Notes: generated by a model not told the origin, from the sequence alone. A stretch of 6,159 nucleotides of DNA from Methanoregula sp. UBA276 (GCA_002508495.1 DANA01000129.1:1-6159), one strand, 5' to 3'; numbered from the stretch's first letter, positions 1-5,486 are shown. A program made the numbers and translations.

Positions 1-1347
1 TCCGGCAGCGGCAAGACCAGCATCACGCTTTCCCTTGCCGCGCTGCTTGCAAAAAAGCACCGGGTCCAGACCTTCAAGGTGGGCATGGACTACATCGACC
101 CCTCCTACCTTACCGCGGTCTCGGGCCGGCCGTGCCGGAACCTCGACAGCTACACGCTTTCGACCGGCCAGATCCGGGATATCTTCTCCTATGGGTGCCG
201 GGACGCGGACATCGCCATCGTTGAAGGGGTGCGGGGCCTGTATGAAGGGGCCGAGGCACTCTCCGATGTTGGCAGCACGGCAGCAGTTGCAAAGGCGCTG
301 GATATTCCGGTCGTGCTCGTGGTCTCGGCCCAGAGCATCACGCGGAGCGCTGCGGCGATTGTCAAAGGGTTCCAGTCCTTTGACCCGGGCGTCCGGATCG
401 CGGGGGTCATCCTCAACAATATCCGGGGGGGTTCCCACCGGGAAAAGGCGCAGACGGCCATCGAGCACCACTGCGGGGTACCGGTCATCGGTGCCATTCC
501 CCGGATGGAGGAGATGCACCTTGCCATGCGCCATCTCGGTCTTGTCCCGTACCGCGAAGGGAGCGGCCGGGACGGGTTCGATGCGCGGATCACCACCATC
601 ACGGACCTTATCGGGAAATACGTTGACCTCGACCGCTTCGTATCCCTCATGGACAAGGTGCCTCCTGCCCCGGCCACAAGCGATCTCTTCGCGATCCCGG
701 GGGACCGGGACGTACGGATCGGTGTGGCGCTGGATGAAGCGTTCAACTTCTACTATGCCGATCTCTTCGACCAGCTGCATGCCTGCGGGGCAGAGTATGT
801 CCCGTTCAGCCCGGTCCACGATGCGCTGCCGGATGCGGACGGGTATATCATCGGGGGTGGCTACCCGGAACTCTTCCTTGACGAACTGGAGAGGAACGAC
901 CGGATGCGCGGAGCAGTGCGGGAAGTTTCCCGGAACGGCACGCCCGTCTATGCCGAGTGCGGCGGCCTGATGTACCTGACCGAAGAGATGACCCTCCTTC
1001 CCGGGTGGCAGGGGCGAAAGGATGAGAAATCTGCCCGGATGTGCGGGGTTTTTCGCGGAAAGACTTCGATTCCGGCAAAACGGGTGGTGAGTTACGTTGA
1101 AGGGACATCGGCTGCAAGTTCGCCGCTCGGGCCCGGGCCGTTCCGCGGCCACGAGTTCCACTACTCCTCCGTGACCCTCGACCGCGATACGCAGTTTGCG
1201 TACCGTCTCACCCGCGGGATCGGGATCCGGGACAACCTTGACGGTGCCCAAATCAGCAACACGCTCGGGAGTTACACCCACCTGCACCCGGTTGCAAGCG
1301 CCGGGATGTTCCGGCATTTCGTAGATCTGTGCCGGAAGACCGCGTGA
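1..1347 (+). CDS. cfbB: Ni-sirohydrochlorin / cobyrinate a,c-diamide synthase (5' end outside window)
   Basis: ATP- and glutamine-dependent amidase that converts the a and c acetate side chains of a sirohydrochlorin-type macrocycle to amides. In methanogens CfbB does this on Ni-sirohydrochlorin for coenzyme F430, and the paralogue CbiA on cobyrinate for B12. The window opens inside the P-loop (SGSGKTS, visible residues 1-7), so probably only 8-15 residues are missing; 448 are visible. The N-terminal domain has FKVGMDYIDPSY, the EGVRGLYEG loop, DVGSTA and GVILNN. The C-terminal class I glutamine amidotransferase domain starts near residue 239 and has GGGYPE, the nucleophile Cys320 in AECGGLMYL, GHEFHYS and SYTHLHP. 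All key residues seen are intact. CbiA usually reads GVMGLYDG where this protein has GVRGLYEG, which favours CfbB. That assignment is family knowledge and not proven by neighbours. The first in-window ATG (79) is internal, not the start. The gene ends at a terminator shared with the convergent gene. Confidence 0.88.
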   Translation, partial: SGSGKTSITLSLAALLAKKHRVQTFKVGMDYIDPSYLTAVSGRPCRNLDSYTLSTGQIRDIFSYGCRDADIAIVEGVRGLYEGAEALSDVGSTAAVAKALDIPVVLVVSAQSITRSAAAIVKGFQSFDPGVRIAGVILNNIRGGSHREKAQTAIEHHCGVPVIGAIPRMEEMHLAMRHLGLVPYREGSGRDGFDARITTITDLIGKYVDLDRFVSLMDKVPPAPATSDLFAIPGDRDVRIGVALDEAFNFYYADLFDQLHACGAEYVPFSPVHDALPDADGYIIGGGYPELFLDELERNDRMRGAVREVSRNGTPVYAECGGLMYLTEEMTLLPGWQGRKDEKSARMCGVFRGKTSIPAKRVVSYVEGTSAASSPLGPGPFRGHEFHYSSVTLDRDTQFAYRLTRGIGIRDNLDGAQISNTLGSYTHLHPVASAGMFRHFVDLCRKTA

Positions 1348-1352
1348 TGCGT

Positions 1353-1401
1353 AAAAAAACCCGTGCCCTGCCCGGGCCGCTACAGCAGGCAGGGTTTTTT
1401 T
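1353..1401. terminator. Bidirectional terminator between convergent genes
   Basis: CCCTGCC at 1366-1372 pairs with GGCAGGG at 1388-1394. The hairpin is flanked by A7 at 1353-1359 and T7 at 1395-1401, so each strand reads a stem followed by an oligo-T tract. It would stop the diamide synthase transcript on the plus strand and the RecA-fold gene on the minus strand. The minus-strand stop codon (1380-1382) lies inside the hairpin loop, and the plus-strand T7 lies in the last codons of that gene. Oligo-T alone can terminate archaeal RNA polymerase, so the hairpin may be secondary. Confidence 0.75.
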
Positions 1402-1916
1402 ACCACATCGTCATAGTCCATGACCCGGTCCACGAAGGCGCTCATCTGGGACATGACGACCGGATCCAGGCCTTTTTCAACAGAGAGGAAGATGCCGTGG
1501 ATGTCGTCAAGCTTGAGCTTGTTGACAACGAAGTGCAGAAATTTTGAGGTGGTGGCGGAGGGCATGTGGATGAGGAGCATGCTTACCGAGTCGAACAGGA
1601 TGCATTTTTTGCCTGCCGGCATCTTTTTGAGGGTCTCGGTTATGGCAATGCCAAGGTCGGTTAGGTTTGCCGGATTATTGACGTACCGGATCCGGGGAGA
1701 GGGCGGGCATTCGCCACCCGAGTACTGGGTCACGGCATCGACTACATAATACGATTCCGGCGGTATCCCCTCCTTTCCATACATCTTGACCAGGACCTTC
1801 TGGGGCTTGTTCACGGTCACGATCAGGGGAGTACAGCTGCTCCTGACAATATTTTTCATGACTGCCAGGTTCATGTCATGGACGTTTTCAGCCTGTGCCA
1901 CGATAAGGCAGAGCAT
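1380..1916 (-). CDS. KaiC/RAD55-like RecA-fold protein without Walker A
   Basis: A protein of 178 residues resembling the archaeal KaiC/GvpD/RAD55 group of RecA-superfamily proteins, in a short form that probably does not hydrolyse ATP. It shows alternating beta strands and helices: LCLIVAQ (2-8), PLIVTVN (30-36), a Walker B-like strand KCILFDS (104-110, Asp109), then GIFLSVEKG and FVDRVMDYDD near the C terminus. No GxxxxGK[ST] P-loop is present. I chose the ATG at 1914-1916 because AGAGG lies just upstream at Shine-Dalgarno distance and the family-like sequence begins there. An in-frame GTG at 1953-1955 would add 13 residues of low character. The gene follows the PAS gene in the same frame, with only a TGA between the open frames, so they are probably co-transcribed. 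Function is unknown; a role as signalling partner of the PAS protein is inference. Confidence 0.8.
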   Translation of the reverse strand: MLCLIVAQAENVHDMNLAVMKNIVRSSCTPLIVTVNKPQKVLVKMYGKEGIPPESYYVVDAVTQYSGGECPPSPRIRYVNNPANLTDLGIAITETLKKMPAGKKCILFDSVSMLLIHMPSATTSKFLHFVVNKLKLDDIHGIFLSVEKGLDPVVMSQMSAFVDRVMDYDDVVKKPCLL

Positions 1917-1961
1917 GCTTTCCTCTGCATCATGAGTTCCTGCTGCTCCTTCCACGCGGGG

Positions 1962-2624
1962 TCACTTCCCTAAAAAAAAATCCCGGAATTCTTCGGGGAC
2001 CTCTGATGACCGGCCCCCGATGGCCTTTGCCTGGAGTTCCTCGAGGTTTTTTGTGATCTGTTCAAGGTTTCGGGCATGCGCGACCAGCTGCATCCGGATG
2101 TCCTCGGCATCATAATCGCCGCTTGCCGCACCCTGTGCTATCCGGATAAAGTCGTTCTGCATCAGCTCCAGCGGTTTCTTTGCACGCAGGATGGATTCCG
2201 AGAGGTACGCGATGAGGGCGAGCTGCCGCTCTTCGGCCACCTTGTGGTCGGTGATATCGGTAAAACTCTCGATGAGGTATTCCCGGCCGCCGATCATCGC
2301 CTTTGCAACGGTCTTTAAGACCGGCACCCGCTCGCCCCGGGCATTGATGACCTCGCGTTCGATATTTATGATATTCTTCCGCAGGTCGGTGACCGGGCAC
2401 TCGCCGCATTTTGCGGGGCAGACAAACTCCTGGCAGCCTTTCCCGAGCATCTGGTCCCGGGAAAGGCCCGTCAGGGACTCCATTAAGGGATTTGCGTCCA
2501 CGATCCGGTGGGCCTCCGGGTCGATGACCATGATGGCAGTCTGGATGCGCTCAAAGACCGTGCGGAAGATATCTCCCTGCGCCGTATCGCCAATGGTAAA
2601 AAGCCCTGGTTTCTTCTCTGTCAT
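1962..2624 (-). CDS. PAS domain sensor protein with a four-cysteine cluster
   Basis: A soluble protein of 220 residues with no membrane segment. A single PAS domain spans about residues 20-127: FERIQTAIMVIDPEAHRIVDANP, then GLSRDQMLGKGC, and ending ESFTDITDHK. Within it Cys64, 69, 73 and 76 form C-x4-C-x3-C-x2-C, which could hold a metal or act as a redox switch. This PAS type, with PVLKTV and the ESFTDIT ending, is common in methanogen sensors and often has fewer Cys here. After the PAS comes a helical segment (about 128-203, AEERQLALIAYLSE to NLEELQAKA) that may form a coiled coil, with no kinase, HisKA or other output domain. The start is the ATG at 2622-2624, 11 residues before the PAS boundary; the frame is open upstream to 2729, but that would add 35 unlikely residues across the promoter region. 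The Shine-Dalgarno site is weak. The final codons contain a T9 run, and the RecA-fold gene follows in the same frame. Confidence 0.85.
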   Translation of the reverse strand: MTEKKPGLFTIGDTAQGDIFRTVFERIQTAIMVIDPEAHRIVDANPLMESLTGLSRDQMLGKGCQEFVCPAKCGECPVTDLRKNIINIEREVINARGERVPVLKTVAKAMIGGREYLIESFTDITDHKVAEERQLALIAYLSESILRAKKPLELMQNDFIRIAQGAASGDYDAEDIRMQLVAHARNLEQITKNLEELQAKAIGGRSSEVPEEFRDFFLGK

Positions 2625-2670
2625 GAAAGTCCCTGATCCTTCTTTGGGATGGTGGTGGAGTCTGTTGTTT

Positions 2671-2698
2671 TGAGTTAATAACCGGGATCGTATAATAA
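2671..2698 (-). promoter_or_regulatory. Candidate TATA region for the PAS gene (ambiguous)
   Basis: Two AT-rich boxes lie upstream of the PAS gene start at 2624. On the minus strand TTATTATA (2691-2698) would give a leader of about 40 nt, and GGTTATTAAC (2671-2680) one of about 25 nt. The first box reads TATAATAA on the plus strand and could also serve ilvE, with a leader of about 80 nt. The sequence alone does not decide between them. Confidence 0.4.
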
Positions 2699-2707
2699 CA
2701 TTCTGTG

Positions 2708-2719
2708 CTGGTGCACCAG
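2708..2719. promoter_or_regulatory. 12-bp palindrome in the PAS/ilvE divergent promoter region
   Basis: CTGGTGCACCAG is a perfect 12-bp palindrome. It is overlapped by a second inverted repeat, GTGCTG (2705-2710) with CAGCAC (2724-2729). It lies about 10 bp from the TATA-like box at 2691-2698 and 80 bp before the ilvE start, where a dimeric repressor could sit. No regulator is identified, so this is a candidate operator only. Confidence 0.35.
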
Positions 2720-2799
2720 ATTGCAGCACGCTTGGAAAAATGCTGGTTCAGCCAATCAAAAGAAAAAACTACAAAACCCCGGCCACCCCAACAAAGATT

Positions 2800-3669
2800 A
2801 TGATAATTTATTATGATGGGAAGTACCTGCCGGAGGACCAGGCGAAAGTGTCGGTTTTCGACCACGGGTTCCTCTATGGCGACGGGTGTTTTGAAGGGAT
2901 CCGGGCCTACAACGGCAGGGTCTTCCGCTTAAAAGAGCACATCGACCGGTTGTATGATTCTGCCCAGACCATCGATATCAAACCGCCGATCTCAAAAGAG
3001 GAGATGACCGAAGCTATCTGCGAGGTGCTCCGCAGGAACAAGCTCGACAATGCCTACATCCGGCCTATCATCACCCGCGGTGTCGGCGATCTCGGCCTTG
3101 ACCCGCGCAAGTGCCCGAAGCCATCGGTCATCATCATTGCCGTGACCTGGGGCGCGATGTACGGCGACCTGTACGAGAAGGGCTTGAAAGCCGTGACAGT
3201 CTCGGTCCGGCGCAACCCGGCCGAGTGCCTGCCCCCGAATGTCAAGAGCCTGAATTACCTGAACAACATCCTTGCCAAGATCGAGGCGAACTACAAGGGC
3301 GGCGACGAGGCGATCTTCTTTGATACCAACGGGTACCTCTCGGAAGGATCGGGCGACAACCTGTACATTGTCAAGAACGGCGAGATCATTGTCCCGCCCA
3401 CGCTGAACAACCTCCGGGGCGTGACCCGCCTTGTCGTCCTCGAGATCGCCCAGTCGCTCGGCATCACCGTCCGCGAGCAGAACTGCGGGTATTTCGACCT
3501 TTATACGGCCGATGAGCTGATCTGTTCGGGCACCGCGGCGGAAGTTGCTCCCATCGTATGGGTCGATGGCCGCACTATCGGCACGGGCAAGCCGGGGCCG
3601 GTCTTCCGGCAGCTGGCTGCTGCGTTCAAGCCCATCACCGAACGGGAAGGACACCCTATTCACAAATAA
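2800..3669 (+). CDS. ilvE: Branched-chain amino acid aminotransferase
   Basis: A PLP-dependent class IV aminotransferase of 289 residues, the usual length. It transfers the amino group between glutamate and the 2-oxo acids of leucine, isoleucine and valine, the last step of their synthesis, in the cytoplasm. Fold type IV marks are clear: VSVFDHGFLYGDG and FEGIRAY (17-37), FRLKEHIDRL (42-51, with Arg50 as the expected phosphate contact), YIRPIITRG, the PLP lysine Lys149 in NVKSLNYLNN, Glu182 in EGSGDN as partner of the pyridine nitrogen, and GTAAEV (244-249). Cys30 stands where most relatives have Val (GDGVFEG). The start is the ATG at 2800, where the canonical MIIYYDGK begins. The frame is open back to an ATG at 2740, but those 20 residues look like leader. 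No convincing Shine-Dalgarno site precedes 2800, so the mRNA may be leaderless or weakly led. It is transcribed divergently from the PAS gene and followed by its own terminator. Confidence 0.95.
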   Translation: MIIYYDGKYLPEDQAKVSVFDHGFLYGDGCFEGIRAYNGRVFRLKEHIDRLYDSAQTIDIKPPISKEEMTEAICEVLRRNKLDNAYIRPIITRGVGDLGLDPRKCPKPSVIIIAVTWGAMYGDLYEKGLKAVTVSVRRNPAECLPPNVKSLNYLNNILAKIEANYKGGDEAIFFDTNGYLSEGSGDNLYIVKNGEIIVPPTLNNLRGVTRLVVLEIAQSLGITVREQNCGYFDLYTADELICSGTAAEVAPIVWVDGRTIGTGKPGPVFRQLAAAFKPITEREGHPIHK

Positions 3670-3707
3670 CCGGGATGCCATGCCCGGTCCGGTAATACTT
3701 TTTCTTT
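3670..3707 (+). terminator. ilvE terminator
   Basis: CCGGG (3670-3674) directly after the ilvE stop pairs with CCCGG (3683-3687), separated by 8 nt. A T-rich run containing T5 (3699-3703) and TTT (3705-3707) follows. It separates ilvE from the tRNA gene, which has its own promoter. Confidence 0.65.
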
Positions 3708-3745
3708 ATCCGGGAGTCGTCCTGCCCGTGTGCGCTCTCCATAAC

Positions 3746-3754
3746 CTATTTATG
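3746..3754 (+). promoter_or_regulatory. TATA box of the tRNA-Glu gene
   Basis: CTATTTATG is a good archaeal TATA-like element. Its centre is about 33 bp before the tRNA 5' end, which would place transcription start a few bases upstream of the mature tRNA. No other AT-rich box fits as well. Confidence 0.55.
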
Positions 3755-3782
3755 ACGGTGCGAGAAATTAGATAGAGCACGC

Positions 3783-3857
<75 letters not shown>

Positions 3858-3924
3858 TCTCCTATTCTGGTCAGAATCCCCTAAAGTTCAGGATACGTTT
3901 TTTCATACGATCGCGATCGGGAAG

Positions 3925-3945
3925 TGAAAAACGCTCATCGATTTT
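3925..3945. repeat. Repeat R2, copy 1 (21 bp)
   Basis: TGAAAAACGCT, one variable base, then ATCGATTTT. It matches 4014-4034 at 20 of 21 positions, 89 bp apart. It joins an A5 tract to a T4 tract around a CG-rich centre, the common theme of the mosaic. Confidence 0.8.
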
Positions 3946-3954
3946 CAATAAAAA

Positions 3955-4014
3955 AACGGATCCCGATTTTTCCGGAACGATTTTCAATTGCGATCGTGAT
4001 CGCGATTTTACAAT
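3955..4014. repeat. Repeat unit R1, copy 1 (60 bp)
   Basis: It matches 4235-4294 at 53 of 60 positions without gaps, exactly 280 bp away. The unit runs from AACGGATCCCG through a T tract, CCGGAACG and TTTTCAAT to a near-palindrome (3987-4006) and ends at CAAT. Compared with copy 2, the near-palindrome has one stem change that leaves a G-T (G-U in RNA) pair and two changes at its centre, so the inverted symmetry is largely kept. Confidence 0.85.
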
Positions 4015-4034
4015 GAAAAACGCTGATCGATTTT
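4014..4034. repeat. Repeat R2, copy 2 (21 bp)
   Basis: Second copy of the unit at 3925-3945, differing by one base (G for C at the variable position, which creates a GATC). It abuts the end of R1 copy 1. Related A-tract/CGCGGAGCG/T-tract pieces follow at 4040-4059 and 4180-4202. Confidence 0.8.
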
Positions 4035-4097
4035 GCCGGAAAAAACGCGGAGCGATTTTGAAATAAAAAACGCGATCCGGTTGTGAAAAGTTAACTA

Positions 4098-4111
4098 CAT
4101 GTGTACACATG
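4098..4111. repeat. Perfect 14-bp palindrome
   Basis: CATGTGTACACATG is a perfect palindrome lying between the two halves of the repeat mosaic, with GTTAAC (4090-4095) just before it. Its composition differs from the GATC-type repeats. No gene start is placed to use it as an operator, so its role is unknown. Confidence 0.6.
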
Positions 4112-4234
4112 AACCGGCACCCTTCACGACGACAACCGAACTCGCGGGCAGGCATTCCAATCGCGATCCGTTTTTCATAAAAAAATCGCGGAGCGTTTTT
4201 TTCCAAAAAAACGCGGATCGATCAAAAAATGAAA

Positions 4235-4294
4235 AACGGATCCCGTTTTTTCCGGAACGGTTTTCAATCGCGATCCGGATCGCGATGTTGCAAT
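4235..4294. repeat. Repeat unit R1, copy 2 (60 bp)
   Basis: Partner of 3955-4014, with 53 of 60 bases identical. Its core is the perfect 20-bp palindrome at 4267-4286. A truncated third piece, CAATCGCGATCCG, occurs at 4158-4170 and matches the left half of this core exactly. CGCGATCCGG at 4071-4080 is a further half-site. Confidence 0.85.
4267..4286. repeat. Perfect 20-bp GATC palindrome
   Basis: ATCGCGATCCGGATCGCGAT reads the same on both strands and contains two GATC sites. It could be a protein-binding site or the stem of a hairpin. It is the core of repeat copy 2. A shorter perfect palindrome of similar composition, CGATCGCGATCG, lies at 3908-3919. Confidence 0.85.
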
Positions 4295-4649
4295 AAAAAT
4301 CACGCACTGGCCGTACAACAAAATTCCCGCAGGATGGTCTGTCCCCCACACGTGAGGATCCATTGCCCGTTCTCTGCACCGTTTTTCGTCGGTGCACTCC
4401 CCCCCGGGGGAGGGACGCTGTCCCGGAACAATGTTCTCTTCAGATTGGGCTCCTTTTTCGAATCAGGGCTCATTTTGAAGATCAGGATTTTTCCGGGTGG
4501 TCCTTTTTCGCGAATTATCGGTCACAGATCCGGAAATAGCGGCAGGTTGGGAATATTCTGGCTATCGGAGGTCAGATACTACTGGAAAATCTGCCCTTTT
4601 ATTCCCTTTTGGACAAAGGATCGCGGAAAAACCGCTGCGGGAGCCCGTA

Positions 4650-4685
4650 AAATAGACCGGCGGGGATTTGACCGGGTGACCGGTC
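4650..4685 (-). terminator. Terminator of the secreted protein gene
   Basis: Read on the minus strand, the hairpin GACCGG-TCAC-CCGGTC (4685-4670) begins at the base after the stop codon at 4686-4688. A run with CTATTTTAC (about 4656-4648) follows. The six-base stem and four-base loop are perfect. The T tract is short and separated from the hairpin, so this is a moderate call. Confidence 0.5.
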
Positions 4686-5474
4686 TTACCTGCCAATCCA
4701 GCCAAACAATCCCCGGTCCGCCTGCTCTGCCTGTGCCACCTGCTCCAGCCGGGTGTTCTCCTGCTCCATGATCCGGAGTTGTTCTTCGAGCATAAGGCGG
4801 GTTTCGGGCTCAAGGTCAGATGCGTTCATCAGCTGCTCGATCTCGCGGATGCGGTTCTGGTTCTGGACCGCCAGATCGTTCAACCCGGTTGCAGCAGCCT
4901 CGTCGCCGCCAAAGAACAGCCGGCTGAGAATGTTCCGGTTCTGGATACGTTCTTCATACTGCCACGTAGCCTGCACCGAGTTATTGAACTCCTGGGCAAT
5001 CACGGACACCTGCGGACCGATCCCCCCGGATATATTTCCCAGCGCAAGGAGCGTGTGAACGGCAAGGCGCACCTCGTTCCGGTTGGCATTCTGCTGCTGG
5101 TCCGGGAGGTTTGCTGCCTGGAGCGTTGCATTCATCTGCTGGCGTTCCAGCCGGATTGCCTCGCGGGCCCGGGTGAGGTTCTGGCCGGGCGGCATTGACC
5201 CGGCTGGTTCACCGGGACCGGCCCCGGTCCAGTTCCGGACTTCATATCCTGCTTCCTGTTCAGTCCGTTGCTCTTGACGCACCGCTTCCTGCACCGGCCC
5301 GGCAGGGATTTCCGCCGCACCGGACGCACCTCGTGTACCTTGTGGCAGGATCGTGCCCGAAACCGCAGGGCCGGATCCTGCTGCCGGATTTTTCCCATTC
5401 TCGTTTGCGGCTGCAACCGGCAGGACGAGCATGCCGATGCAGATGACAAAGACCAGTATCTGGATGTATTTCAC
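4686..5474 (-). CDS. Secreted helical protein of unknown function
   Basis: A protein of 262 residues with an N-terminal signal peptide: Lys2, a hydrophobic core ILVFVICIGMLVLPVAAA, and likely cleavage after the Ala run near residue 22, so it acts outside the membrane. A Gly/Pro/Ala-rich linker follows to about residue 95. The rest is charged and mostly helical: an Arg/Gln-rich helix (LTRAREAIRLERQQ), a hydrophobic segment EVRLAVHTLLALGNISGG, FNNSVQATWQYEERIQNRN, and a C-terminal coiled-coil-like stretch ending GLFGWIGR. It has no Cys and no catalytic motif that I recognise. It resembles a group of conserved hypothetical proteins I associate with Methanomicrobiales (memory, not a search). The start is the GTG at 5472-5474, because GAGGTG (5486-5481) sits 6 nt upstream; the more upstream GTG (5483-5481) overlaps that site. 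A TATA box and a hairpin terminator make it look monocistronic. Confidence 0.85.
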   Translation of the reverse strand: MKYIQILVFVICIGMLVLPVAAANENGKNPAAGSGPAVSGTILPQGTRGASGAAEIPAGPVQEAVRQEQRTEQEAGYEVRNWTGAGPGEPAGSMPPGQNLTRAREAIRLERQQMNATLQAANLPDQQQNANRNEVRLAVHTLLALGNISGGIGPQVSVIAQEFNNSVQATWQYEERIQNRNILSRLFFGGDEAAATGLNDLAVQNQNRIREIEQLMNASDLEPETRLMLEEQLRIMEQENTRLEQVAQAEQADRGLFGWIGR

Positions 5475-5480
5475 CGGGAC

Positions 5481-5486
5481 CACCTC
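5481..5486 (-). promoter_or_regulatory. Shine-Dalgarno site that fixes the secreted protein start
   Basis: On the minus strand GAGGTG is complementary to the archaeal 16S rRNA 3' end (CACCTC). It stands 6 nt before the GTG at 5472-5474. The alternative in-frame GTG at 5481-5483 is part of this site, so the protein is best started three codons later than the longest open frame. Confidence 0.7.

Larger units (their letters stand above)
3858..4685. other. Long non-coding region: repeat mosaic then featureless stretch
   Basis: About 830 bases without a credible gene. Open frames exist on both strands, but their translations are low-complexity strings of Arg, Phe, Asp and Lys that change frame with the repeats, and none has a convincing start. 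From about 3898 to 4300 the DNA alternates A4-A7 and T4-T7 tracts with GC-rich cores carrying GATC. A T6 run at 3898-3903 could end the tRNA transcript, and ATTCTG/CAGAAT (3864-3877) forms a small inverted repeat just after the tRNA. From 4300 to 4660 I see little: CTCCCCC/GGGGGAG at 4397-4412, GGGAC/GTCCC at 4412-4424, and TCCTTTTTCG twice, at 4451-4460 and 4501-4510. Confidence 0.7.

Noticed and set aside
35..970. A 311-codon plus-strand open frame in the diamide synthase gene
   Set aside because: It is an out-of-frame shadow, rich in Arg, Ser and Pro as expected for GC-rich coding DNA.
1962..1964. TGA between the PAS and RecA-fold frames as a selenocysteine codon
   Set aside because: The sequence context has no conserved selenoprotein motif, and Methanomicrobiales are not generally known to use selenocysteine; an ordinary stop is more likely.
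2992..3681. A 229-codon minus-strand open frame antisense to ilvE
   Set aside because: It is the antisense shadow of a highly conserved gene and shows no domain.
3898..4300. CRISPR array
   Set aside because: Repeat units differ in length and spacing, are degenerate, and no regular unique spacers separate them.
3871..4397. Several minus-strand open frames across the repeat region (translations rich in RFF, RSRS and KN)
   Set aside because: They are repeats read through in different frames, with no good start, no Shine-Dalgarno site and no domain.
4229..4771. A 180-codon plus-strand open frame
   Set aside because: It begins in the repeat, has low-complexity translation and overlaps the well-supported secreted protein gene antisense at its end.
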